DNA from: Halorubrum halophilum
GTDB taxonomy: Archaea > Halobacteriota > Halobacteria > Halobacteriales > Haloferacaceae
Direction: 5' to 3'
DNA: 64,000 nt
Assembly (NCBI RefSeq): GCF_000739595.1
Contig: NZ_BBJP01000081.1
Coordinates: 142,795 to 206,794, forward strand
How positions within the stretch are numbered: the first letter of the stretch is position 1; every line of letters begins with the position of its first letter. The position numbers were made by a program, and so were the translations under genes. Shown here in pieces: positions 32,840-40,269 of the stretch. A model generated the notes under the pieces. That model worked only from the letters and a program-made list of their open reading frames with translations. It had not been told where the DNA came from and ran no database searches.

Positions 32840-33940
32840 CTACGATCGCCGTGCGATCAGCGTCGCGGCGAGCGCCGCGATCAAGGCGGCGACGACGCCG
32901 AATCCGGGGGCTTGGCTCTGCGAGTCGCCGTCGCCGTCCGTCGCCCCTTCACCTTCCGTCTGCAGCTCCTCGACCGCGGTCGCGAGCGTCTCCGTCGACT
33001 CGATCACGCTCCGCGGGGCCGGCTGGTTAAGATAGTTCACCTCCATGACGACGTAGTTCCCCTCGACCCCGGCGGTCGTGCTGGCGTACGGCTCCTCGTC
33101 GAGGATCGGCGCCTCGGGGTCGGTGACGAGGATCAGTTCGGGGTCGGTTTGGAGGATGACCTCGTTCGAGAGTTGCGGATAGCCGTCGCCCTCCGCGGCG
33201 GCGACGTTGTTCACGCCGCCGATCTCCATGATCTCGTTGATGAACGTGTTGTTCGCGGCGACGAAGCCGTCGCCGAGCGGGTACAGCGCGTTCGGGCGGT
33301 CGAGGTCGGCGGTCCGGCTCTCGGCGTCCGCGACCGCCTCGTTCATCTCCGCGTTCGTCTCGGCGGCGGCCTCGCAGTTACCGACGAGACGACCGGTGGT
33401 CTCCGTCTTCTCCGCGATGTCGTCGACCGAGGTCGCAGCGGGGAAGTGGTACACCGTGAGGCCCTGCTCGCGGAGGTCCGCGACCTGATCGGCCGACGCG
33501 TTCGGCGCGAGCACGAGGTCGGGATCGGTGTTCACGACGCGCTCGACGCTGACGCCCACTCCCTCCGCGGAGACGTCCGTCTTCTCGTCCGCGCCGTCGA
33601 GGTACGCGGCGTACTGCGTCACGCCGACGACGCGATCCTGCGCGCCGATCTCCCAGAGGGTCTGCGCGGCCGAGGGGTTGATCGTCGTGATCCGCTCGGG
33701 GCGCTCGTCGAGCGTGACCGCCGTTCCCGTGGCGTCCGTCAGTTCGACGGGGAATCCGCAGGTGTCGGCGTCTCCGTCGTCCGTCTGTTGAACGCCCGGC
33801 TCGTCGACCGCGTGGGCGGTCGGCGTCGGCTCCGGTGTCGTCTCCGTCGTCGGCTGTGCGCCCGCGACCGGACCCGCGACGCCGCCCACGAGAGCGGTCG
33901 TCACGAGCAGGGCTACCGCGATGACATGCCTGTCTCGCAT
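32840..33940 (-). CDS. btuF: ABC transporter substrate-binding protein with PGF-CTERM anchor (cobamide/siderophore type)
   Basis: A 366-residue exported protein. A Sec signal (VIAVALLVTTALVGGVAGPVAGAQ) is followed by a Thr/Pro-rich linker, then a BtuF/FhuD-type class III binding fold: RPERITTINPSAAQTLWEIGAQDRVVGVTQYA and YPQLSNEVILQTDPELILV. After an acidic linker it ends in PGFGVVAALIAALAATLIARRS, a PGF motif, one membrane helix and basic tail, the sorting signal that archaeosortase A (artA, 51436-52398 here) processes to a lipid anchor. It is divergent from btuC and btuD. Confidence 0.9.
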   Translation of the reverse strand: MRDRHVIAVALLVTTALVGGVAGPVAGAQPTTETTPEPTPTAHAVDEPGVQQTDDGDADTCGFPVELTDATGTAVTLDERPERITTINPSAAQTLWEIGAQDRVVGVTQYAAYLDGADEKTDVSAEGVGVSVERVVNTDPDLVLAPNASADQVADLREQGLTVYHFPAATSVDDIAEKTETTGRLVGNCEAAAETNAEMNEAVADAESRTADLDRPNALYPLGDGFVAANNTFINEIMEIGGVNNVAAAEGDGYPQLSNEVILQTDPELILVTDPEAPILDEEPYASTTAGVEGNYVVMEVNYLNQPAPRSVIESTETLATAVEELQTEGEGATDGDGDSQSQAPGFGVVAALIAALAATLIARRS

Positions 33941-34002
33941 CCCATCGACGACGGCGCTCGTTCAATAAGTACTTACCTACTACAAGTTTTGTTGGAATAC
34001 GA
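33941..34002. promoter_or_regulatory. Shared divergent promoter of btuF and btuCD
   Basis: Only 62 bp separate the two start codons. The AT-rich centre has AATAAGTACTTACC, which includes the dyad AAGTACTT, and CTACAAGTTTTGTTGG. Boxes for both directions must overlap here, so a regulator bound to the dyad could control both sides together. Confidence 0.5.
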
Positions 34003-35145
34003 ATGAGTGCCTGGGGCCGGTCAGTGGGGTGGTCTGCGGCGCTAGCGGCCGTTCTAGCTCTCGTAGTGGTCGCGAGCGCCGCGATCGGGCCCATCCGTAT
34101 TCCGCCCGCGGAGGTGGTGAAAGCGGTGCTGAACGCGCTCGTCGTCCCGGCCGGGATCGAGACGACATCGCACGGGATCGGGCCGCTCACGCTCCCGAGC
34201 GTCGACCTCGCGTATCGGTCACCGTTCGCGTTCCCCGTCGACCGCGTTCACCAGCAGATCGTCGTCGGCGTCCGGCTCCCGCGGATCCTCATGGCCGCGC
34301 TCGTTGGATTCGCGCTCGCCGCCGCCGGCACGGTGATGCAGGGATTCTTCCGCAACCCGATGGCGGACCCGTCGATCATCGGCGTCTCCTCGGGCGCGGC
34401 GGCCGGCGCGGTCGCGTTCATCGTCTTCCCCGTCGCGCTGTCGACGAAGCTGGCGCTCCCGGTCGTGGGTGCGGTCGACGTGGGGGTCTCGCACGGCGCC
34501 GGGGTGAGCCTCTTCGCGTTCGTCGGAGCGCTCGCCGCCGCCTTCGGCGTGTACGCCATCGCGACGCGACACGGGCGGACCCCGGTGGCGACCCTGCTCC
34601 TCGCCGGCGTCGCTATCCAGACGTTCCTCGGCGCGGTCATCTCGTACCTCCAGCTGCAGGCCGGCGAGTCGCTCCGTCGGATCGTCGCGTGGCTGATGGG
34701 TCACCTCTCGGGCGCCGCGTGGAGCGACGTCGCCGTCACCGCGGTCGTCGTCCCGCCGCTGTTCGCGGTCCTGCTGGTGTACGCCCGCGATCTCAACGTC
34801 ATGCTCCTCGGCGAGGAGGAAGCGCAGGGGCTCGGGATCGCGGTCGAGCGCACGAAGCGGATCCTGCTCGCCGCCTCGGCGCTGATCACGGCCGCGGGCG
34901 TCGCCTTCGCGGGGGTCATCGGCTTCGTCGGGCTGATCGTCCCGCACATGCTCCGGCTGGTCGTCGGGCCCGACCACCGCGTCCTGCTCCCGAGCGCCGC
35001 GCTCGCGGGCGGGTCGTTCCTCGTCGCCGCCGACACGGTCGCGCGGGCCGGGAGCACGGAGCTCCCTGTCGGGATCGTCACCGCCGCCGTGGGCGCGCCC
35101 TTCTTCGTCTACCTGCTCGTGACGCGGGAGGTGCACGAGCTGTGA
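34003..35145 (+). CDS. btuC: FecCD-family ABC permease (BtuC-like)
   Basis: A 380-residue membrane protein with about ten hydrophobic segments. RLPRILMAALVGFALAAAGTVMQGFFRNPMADPSIIGVSSGAA is the family core including the G-x-x-x-Q-x-x-x-x-N-P-L/M-A-D-P motif, and GLGIAVERTKRILL with GLIVPHMLRLVVGPDHR near the C-terminus forms the ATPase contact loop. It forms the channel for the cobamide or Fe-siderophore importer with BtuF and BtuD. Its TGA overlaps the GTG start of btuD. Confidence 0.92.
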   Translation: MSAWGRSVGWSAALAAVLALVVVASAAIGPIRIPPAEVVKAVLNALVVPAGIETTSHGIGPLTLPSVDLAYRSPFAFPVDRVHQQIVVGVRLPRILMAALVGFALAAAGTVMQGFFRNPMADPSIIGVSSGAAAGAVAFIVFPVALSTKLALPVVGAVDVGVSHGAGVSLFAFVGALAAAFGVYAIATRHGRTPVATLLLAGVAIQTFLGAVISYLQLQAGESLRRIVAWLMGHLSGAAWSDVAVTAVVVPPLFAVLLVYARDLNVMLLGEEEAQGLGIAVERTKRILLAASALITAAGVAFAGVIGFVGLIVPHMLRLVVGPDHRVLLPSAALAGGSFLVAADTVARAGSTELPVGIVTAAVGAPFFVYLLVTREVHEL

Positions 35146-36413
35146 CCGCCGAATCGTCCGTCGTCGACGACTCGGAGCCCTCCACCGTCGACGAGCCAGA
35201 ATCGCGCTCGGCCGTCGACGACGAGACCCCGCCGATCGAGGTCAGCGACCTCTCGGTCTCGTTCGGCGACGTGCCGGTCGTCTCGGGGGTCGACTTCCGC
35301 GTCGAGCGCGGGTCGCTCACGGGGCTCGTCGGGCCGAACGGCGCGGGGAAGACGACGGTCCTCCGAGCGATCAAGGGGACGCTCTCGCCCGACGCCGGCG
35401 AGGTTCAGCTCGACGGCGACCCCACCGACTCGCTGTCCGCGCGCGAGGCCGGACGGCGGGTCGCCAGCGTCCCGCAGGAGACGAGCCTCGCGTTCGACTT
35501 CCGAGTCCGGCAGATCGTCGAGATGGGACGGACGCCGCACCTCGGCCGGTTCGACGGCCACGGGCCCGACGACGAGCGCGCGGTCCGCGAGGCCATTGAG
35601 GCCGCGGGCGTCGCGCGCTTCGCCGACCGGGCGATCACGGAGGTCTCCGGCGGCGAACGTCAGCGAGTCCTGCTGGCGCGGGCGCTGGCACAGGAGACCC
35701 CGTCGCTGCTGCTCGACGAGCCGACGGCGAGCCTCGACGTGAACCACGCGGTCCGGACCCTCGAACTCGTCAGGGACCTCGTCGACGACGGGCGCGCCGC
35801 GCTCGCGGCGATCCACGACCTCGACATGGCCGCGCGGTACTGCGACCGGATCGTCCTCCTCGCGAACGGCGGCGTCCGGGCGGTCGGCCCGCCCGCAGAG
35901 GTGTTGACGGCGGACGCGCTCCGGGATGCGTTCGACGCCGAGGCGTTCGTCGGCGAGAGCCCGGCGACGGGGACACCGACTGTCACCGCGTTCGACGGGA
36001 CCGCTGGGAAGGATCCGCCAAACCCGCGCCGCGTTCACGTCGTCGGAAGTGGTCGACCGGCGGGGCGAGCCGTCGCCCGACTGGCCGCCGCGGGCCACGC
36101 CGTCTCCGTCGGCGTCGTCCCCGAGGGGGACGCGGCCGCGGGCGTCGCCGCCGACGCTGACGCGAGGGCGGTGACGGCGCCGCCGTTCGCGGCGGTCCCC
36201 CCCGAGCGACGGGACGAGGCGGTCGCGCTCGCCCGGGAGGCCGACGTGACGGTCGCAGTCGGGAAGGCGGGACGAGCCGGCGACGAGCTCGGATCGAACA
36301 AGGCCGTTCTAGACGCGAGCGACCGGATTGTGCGCGTCGACGACACAGTCCGCGATGACGACCTGCTCGACGCTGTACGCGAGAGCGACGAAGCTGACGC
36401 CTCGGGCCGGTGA
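35142..36413 (+). CDS. btuD: ABC transporter ATP-binding protein with C-terminal Rossmann-like extension (BtuD-like)
   Basis: A 423-residue protein. The ATPase part (about residues 30-270) has GPNGAGKTT, VSGGERQR, SLLLDEPTASLD and a switch His in AAIHDLD. Unlike standard BtuD it continues for about 130 residues: NPRRVHVVGSGRPAGRAVARLAAAGHAVSVG looks like a Rossmann nucleotide-binding start, and VTVAVGKAGRAGDELGSNKAVLDASDRIVRV follows. I recall this extension in haloarchaeal relatives; its job may be ligand or nucleotide sensing. A 30-residue acidic leader precedes the ATPase core. Confidence 0.9.
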   Translation: MTAESSVVDDSEPSTVDEPESRSAVDDETPPIEVSDLSVSFGDVPVVSGVDFRVERGSLTGLVGPNGAGKTTVLRAIKGTLSPDAGEVQLDGDPTDSLSAREAGRRVASVPQETSLAFDFRVRQIVEMGRTPHLGRFDGHGPDDERAVREAIEAAGVARFADRAITEVSGGERQRVLLARALAQETPSLLLDEPTASLDVNHAVRTLELVRDLVDDGRAALAAIHDLDMAARYCDRIVLLANGGVRAVGPPAEVLTADALRDAFDAEAFVGESPATGTPTVTAFDGTAGKDPPNPRRVHVVGSGRPAGRAVARLAAAGHAVSVGVVPEGDAAAGVAADADARAVTAPPFAAVPPERRDEAVALAREADVTVAVGKAGRAGDELGSNKAVLDASDRIVRVDDTVRDDDLLDAVRESDEADASGR

Positions 36414-36599
36414 TATCGGCCAGAACGGTCCGGTCGCTATCGGCTTCGGAACAACTCTGTCACAACCTGCTTGTCCAGCGATCTCTCAGTCCGAAACACC
36501 GGTCGATAAACTTGCTTCGTGATCGACAGCGAGAGTATGTGTGTCAGATCGATCGTGGCGATCCGGCATTTAAAAGAAATGAGCGACCGCGACGATTGC

Positions 36600-37134
36600 T
36601 TATAAATAAACGAGTCGGTGGCGCGCGCCGGTGAGCGCCCGGAGGGCGCGAACCGCGAGGGACCTTCGGTCCCTCTGGCAGCCGGCGGCTTCGCCGCCGG
36701 CGACGCCCGCGCGAGGGAGTCGGCGCGGCGCTTTTAAGCGCCGCGCCGACGAGGCTGGGGAGGCGTGAGGCTGCGGTCCCGCGAGCGACTGAAGGGAGCG
36801 AGCGGGAGCACAGAAGTTGCACCCCGCGCAGCGAACGGAGTGAGCGAGCAGGACCGTCTTCCAGCGGTGCTGTGCGGTCGGGTGGGACTCAAAGGGGCAG
36901 TCGTCGAGGCGGGGGCAGGCGACGTAAGCACCGCAGCGAAGGAGCGCTAGCGACTGAGTGAGGAGCGCAGCGAGCGTGCCCCCGCCTCGACAACTGGGGC
37001 TTTGGCGGTGTTCGCCGACGATCCGTCGGCAACGATTTATAAGTAAGCGGCTGGAGCTTTGGAGGAGTTCGCCGTCGATCCACCAGCAACTACGTACAAA
37101 CAGCCGACAGCAACACCACTCGATCACTTATAAA
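36600..37134 (-). repeat. Structured intergenic repeat, copy B (reverse orientation)
   Basis: A 535-bp relative of copies A and C on the minus strand, bounded by TTATAAA (TTTATAA on its own strand) at 37128-37134 and 36600-36606. Hairpin 1 arms are 36977-36994 and 36900-36917, differing from A and C yet paired, with one G-U wobble when read as minus-strand RNA. Hairpin 2 is a perfect 15-bp stem (36719-36733 with 36736-36750) with a 2-base loop. Two tandem units lie at its left end and two or three extra small hairpins at its right end. It starts about 10 bp behind the 3' end of the SRP RNA gene. Confidence 0.85.
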
Positions 37135-37140
37135 CGACGT

Positions 37141-37445
37141 ATGAATGGCGGACAGGCGGGGTGGCCCGGCGTTCCGGCGCGGGGTATCCCGGTTGCCTTC
37201 TCCACCCCGCGACCCGACGAGCGACGGGCGTCCGGCGGTGGGCTGCTCGCTTCCGCGCCTGACCCAGTGTCGCCGACGAACCGCGACGGACCGCTCCTGC
37301 GAGCGGGCGTCGCGGACCGCTGTCCCCGGCGGACGAGGCTTCCACGTTGGCTCTCGGGGCCCGCACCGGTCTGACCGGACGCGCCCGCTGTTCGGTCCCC
37401 GCTAAAGACTACCTCACGGGTGACGAGCGGGGCCTAACCGCCCGA
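37141..37445 (-). ncRNA. ffs: Signal recognition particle (7S) RNA
   Basis: Minus-strand sequence carries GGTCAGGCGCGGAAGCGAG followed by CAGCCCACC, the highly conserved helix 8 core of SRP RNA (GGUCAGG, GGAAGC, GCAGCC) that binds SRP54. The ends GGCGGTTAGGC (37441-37431) and GCCTGTCCGCC (37157-37147) pair as archaeal helix 1. The roughly 305-nt length matches the haloarchaeal 7S RNA. Together with SRP54 and SRP19 it targets ribosomes making membrane proteins. Boundaries are approximate to about 5 bases. Confidence 0.93.
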
Positions 37446-37471
37446 CCTAGTCCACTTCGCGGTACACGACA

Positions 37472-37490
37472 CCACCTTAAGGGCCTTTCG
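37472..37490 (-). promoter_or_regulatory. Promoter of the SRP RNA gene
   Basis: Minus-strand GAAAGGCCCTTAAGGTGG has an A/T core (CTTAAG) about 30-35 bases before the inferred RNA 5' end, preceded by a purine BRE-like GAAAGG. This is the strongest box between the RNA gene and the flanking ORF stop at 37540. Confidence 0.5.
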
Positions 37491-37539
37491 TTCGGCGGAG
37501 AGCCGGTCGAGATCGCGACCGGCGGGATCGGGACCAAGG

Positions 37540-37953
37540 CTACGCCAGGAGGTTCCGGGCGTACGCCGCGGCGGATGCCGGAACGAGGACGGAGAGCGCG
37601 ACGACGACTCGCGGGTGCCACACTAGCCAGAGGTTGTCGCGGAACATCGGGCTCGGTTCGATCGCCAGCGCCCACGCCGCCGCGCTCAGGGTCGTCGCGA
37701 GGCCGAGGACAACCGCGGCGCCCGCAAGGGATCCGGGATCGAGGTTGCCGCGTTCGACGGAGGCGATGACGACCGCGCTGAGCAGCGCGAACAGCGCGAT
37801 TCCGGCGGCGCCGACGACGCCCGAAGCGTAGTAGTCGGCGAGCTGTGACGCGTACGCTCCCCCCGACAGGATCACGTACGGCGCGGCGAGCGCGAGCGCG
37901 GTGACGACGCCGGCGGCGATCCCGATCCGGCGCGTGACGGCGCGGAGGTTCAT
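37540..37953 (-). CDS. Small four-helix membrane protein (DUF7548-like)
   Basis: A 137-residue protein beginning MNLRAVTRRIGIAAGVVTALAL and containing four hydrophobic stretches (about 10-32, 42-65, 75-98, 110-130). The basic N-terminus and helix order suggest it inserts with the N-terminus inside. No motif points to a function. The ATG at 37953 is chosen because upstream codons are Arg-rich and non-conserved. It reads towards the SRP RNA gene on the same strand, with about 95 bp between. Confidence 0.65.
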   Translation of the reverse strand: MNLRAVTRRIGIAAGVVTALALAAPYVILSGGAYASQLADYYASGVVGAAGIALFALLSAVVIASVERGNLDPGSLAGAAVVLGLATTLSAAAWALAIEPSPMFRDNLWLVWHPRVVVALSVLVPASAAAYARNLLA

Positions 37954-38083
37954 GCGAACTCGTCGGGCCGGCAGCGCGGTAAAAGGCCCGGATCGATGTC
38001 GAGCGGCGGATCGATGTCGAGCGGCGCGCCGATCGCCGGCGCGCTCCCGTAGCGTTTTGGGTCGCCGGCGCGGAGGGTGGCGT

Positions 38084-38542
38084 ATGACCCTCGACGTCGA
38101 CCCGCCGGAGCCGCCCGAACTCGCCGCCGTCGATCCCAACGAATACGAGGACGCGGAGGTCGCCGGCGGCGAGTACCGCCGCGACGACCTGGAGGCGTTC
38201 CTGCGCGAGGGCGCGTGGGAGGAGGCGTTCGCGGAGTGGGCCGCCGGCAGCGACATGGACGAGGAAGACTGGAGGATCGCCGTCGACCTCGGTCTCGTCT
38301 CTCGGTTCGACTTCTTCTGGGACGACTTCGCCGACCGCGTCGGCTACCACGCGCCCGGGCTCCCCGAGGACTGGAAGGAGCGAGACCTCCACCCCGACCT
38401 CGACTCGTGGGGCACCGTCTCCGCGATCAACGCGGGGCTCACGGAGCTGGGTCAGATCGTCTGTGAGACGCTGAAAGAGGAGTATATCGACTGGGAGGCC
38501 GAGTTCGAGGCGCCCGACGACCTTCCCGACTTCGAGGCGTAG
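38084..38542 (+). CDS. Conserved haloarchaeal acidic protein (152 aa)
   Basis: A 152-residue soluble acidic protein with MTLDVDPPEPPELAAVDPNEYEDAEV at the start and DWKERDLHPDLDSWGTVSAINAGLTELGQIVCETLKEEYIDWE at the end. The Trp-rich middle (WEEAFAEWAAGSDMDEEDWRIAV, FDFFWDDFADRVGYH) suggests a compact helical domain. Not recognised; I see no catalytic motif. A TTTTGGG box lies 25-30 bp before the ATG. Convergent with the aldo/keto reductase gene. Confidence 0.7.
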   Translation: MTLDVDPPEPPELAAVDPNEYEDAEVAGGEYRRDDLEAFLREGAWEEAFAEWAAGSDMDEEDWRIAVDLGLVSRFDFFWDDFADRVGYHAPGLPEDWKERDLHPDLDSWGTVSAINAGLTELGQIVCETLKEEYIDWEAEFEAPDDLPDFEA

Positions 38543-38570
38543 CGGGGAGAGTTCGTCGTATTTTTGGCCC

Positions 38571-39596
38571 TCAGTGGCCCCAGAGGTTCCCGTCCGAGTC
38601 GTACCGCGCGTCCATGATCCGGTCCCACTGCGCGTCGGAAAGCGCGAGGTCGGCCGCGGCGACGTTCTCGTCGAGCTGGTCGGTCGTGCGCGCGCCGACG
38701 ATGGGGACGCAGGTGAACTCGTCCCACTCGGTGAGCCACGCGAGCGCGACCTGCGCGGGCGTCGCGTCGAGCTCGTCGGCGACCTCGCGGACCGCGTCGA
38801 GCACCTTCCAGCCGCGCTCGGAGAGGTAGAAGCGCTCGAACCGGTCGTCGAAGCTCGCCCGCGACCCGTCCGGCGCGATCACCTGCTCGGGGTCGTCCGG
38901 GTCGGCGCGCTCGTACTTCCCGGTGAGGAACCCGCCCGCAAGCGGGGAGTACGGGCAGACGGCCAAGTCCTGATCGGCGCACACGTCGAGGTACCCCTTC
39001 ACGTCCTCGTAGTAGCCCGCGTGGTGGAGCGGCTGGACCACGTCGAAGCCGGCGTAGTCGTTCGCGTCGGCGGTCCACAGCGCCTTCGTCAGCTGCCACG
39101 CCGCCATCGTCGACGCGCCGAGGTGGTGGACCTTCCCCTCCGAGACCAACTCGTCGAGGACGCGCATCGTCTCCTCGATCGGAGTCTCCTCGTCCCAGCG
39201 GTGGATGTAGTAGATATCGAGGTAGTCGGTGTCGAGTCGGTCGAGCGTCCCCTCGACCTGCGCGCGGATGTGCTTACGCCCCAGTCCCGAGTCGTTGGGG
39301 CCGGGCTCGCCGCGCCCGTCGAACGGGAAGTACACTTTCGAGGCGATCACGTAGTCCTCGCGCTCGCGCTCCGCGAGCCACTCGCCGATGTACTCCTCGC
39401 TCGTCCCGTGCGGCGACCCGTACACGTTGGCGGTGTCGATGAAGTTGATCCCGTGGTCCGCCGCCGCGTCGAGGAGTTCGTGGGCTTCCTCGCGACCCGT
39501 CTCGACGACGCCGTTCGTCTCCCGCCCGAAGCGCCACGTCCCGAAGCAGAGCTCGGAGACGCTGAGTCCCGTGTTGCCGAGCCGTCGGTAGTCCAT
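38571..39596 (-). CDS. Aldo/keto reductase
   Basis: A 341-residue (beta/alpha)8 NADPH-dependent oxidoreductase. Seen are the N-terminal MDYRRLGNTGLSVSELCFGTWRFG, the catalytic tetrad context FIDTANVYGSPHGTSEE (Asp and Tyr), VIASKVYFP (Lys) and YLDIYYIHRWDE (His). VQPLHHAGYYEDV and VPIVGARTTDQLDENV complete the fold. This subclass (AKR/YhdN-like) is common in haloarchaea; substrate unknown. Confidence 0.92.
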   Translation of the reverse strand: MDYRRLGNTGLSVSELCFGTWRFGRETNGVVETGREEAHELLDAAADHGINFIDTANVYGSPHGTSEEYIGEWLAEREREDYVIASKVYFPFDGRGEPGPNDSGLGRKHIRAQVEGTLDRLDTDYLDIYYIHRWDEETPIEETMRVLDELVSEGKVHHLGASTMAAWQLTKALWTADANDYAGFDVVQPLHHAGYYEDVKGYLDVCADQDLAVCPYSPLAGGFLTGKYERADPDDPEQVIAPDGSRASFDDRFERFYLSERGWKVLDAVREVADELDATPAQVALAWLTEWDEFTCVPIVGARTTDQLDENVAAADLALSDAQWDRIMDARYDSDGNLWGH

Positions 39597-39854
39597 GTTC
39601 GCACGTCTCGGCCGCGATTTCTAAAGCGTGGCGGCAGCGGCGGTCCGCGAACCGATTCGGGAGGGCGGTCGCGCCGATCGCTCATAAGCGAGCGAGGCGC
39701 AAAGTGCCTCTGGCAGCCGGCGGAGACGAGGGCGAGGTTTTGGAGGGGGTCGCTGCGCCGTTGCGAGCAGGGGTTCAGACCGCCGGCTGGAGCTGTAAGG
39801 ATATTCACAGCGCTCGGAAACGCTGTGTTCCGTCCCGATCTCGACCCGACACTT

Positions 39855-40184
39855 ATGACGGCCGAGGAGAACTCGTACCCGATGCCCTCCCGACTCGCTG
39901 CGGGCCTGTTCAGTGAACCGTCCGGTCGCCGCCACGCGACCGTGATGTTCGTCGCGGCGCTCGCGTTCGCGTGCCTCTACCTCTACGCCGTGCGCCACGC
40001 CGGTTCGACGGGGGCCGAATGGCTCCTGTTCATGATCGCCGGAACCGCGCTGTCCGGCCTCGCCGAGTCGCTCCCGGGCGATCGCCGAGTCGCCGCCGGC
40101 GTCCTCCGCGTCCTCGCGATCCTCGTGTTGACGTGTCTGCTCGTGGTGCTCAGCGTCGCACCCGGGCTCATCGACCTCCGGTAA
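39855..40184 (+). CDS. Small three-helix membrane protein
   Basis: A 109-residue protein with three hydrophobic segments (ATVMFVAALAFACLYLYAV, EWLLFMIAGTALSGLAESL, VLRVLAILVLTCLLVVLSVA). The start may be ATG 39855 (MTAEENSYPMPSR) or the internal ATG 39882. TCGACCCGACACTTATG gives a weak TATA-like box close to the first ATG, favouring the internal start for a leaderless mRNA. No known family recognised. The upstream 39597-39854 gap contains only weak similarity to the dispersed repeat. Confidence 0.65.
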   Translation: MTAEENSYPMPSRLAAGLFSEPSGRRHATVMFVAALAFACLYLYAVRHAGSTGAEWLLFMIAGTALSGLAESLPGDRRVAAGVLRVLAILVLTCLLVVLSVAPGLIDLR

Positions 40185-40269
40185 CTCCGCCTCCCGTCGC
40201 TCCGAGTCCGTTGCCGTCCCGTAGCTCCGACTCCGCCGTATTCAAATACGCGCGCGGAGACCAACGGAT

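Noticed and set aside
36414..36599. Possible tRNA or riboswitch downstream of btuD
   Set aside because: No cloverleaf, T-loop GTTCRA or cobalamin-box sequence could be found.
37141..37400. Protein-coding ORFs across 37.1-37.4 kb on both strands
   Set aside because: The region is the SRP RNA gene; the conserved helix 8 and end pairing explain it.
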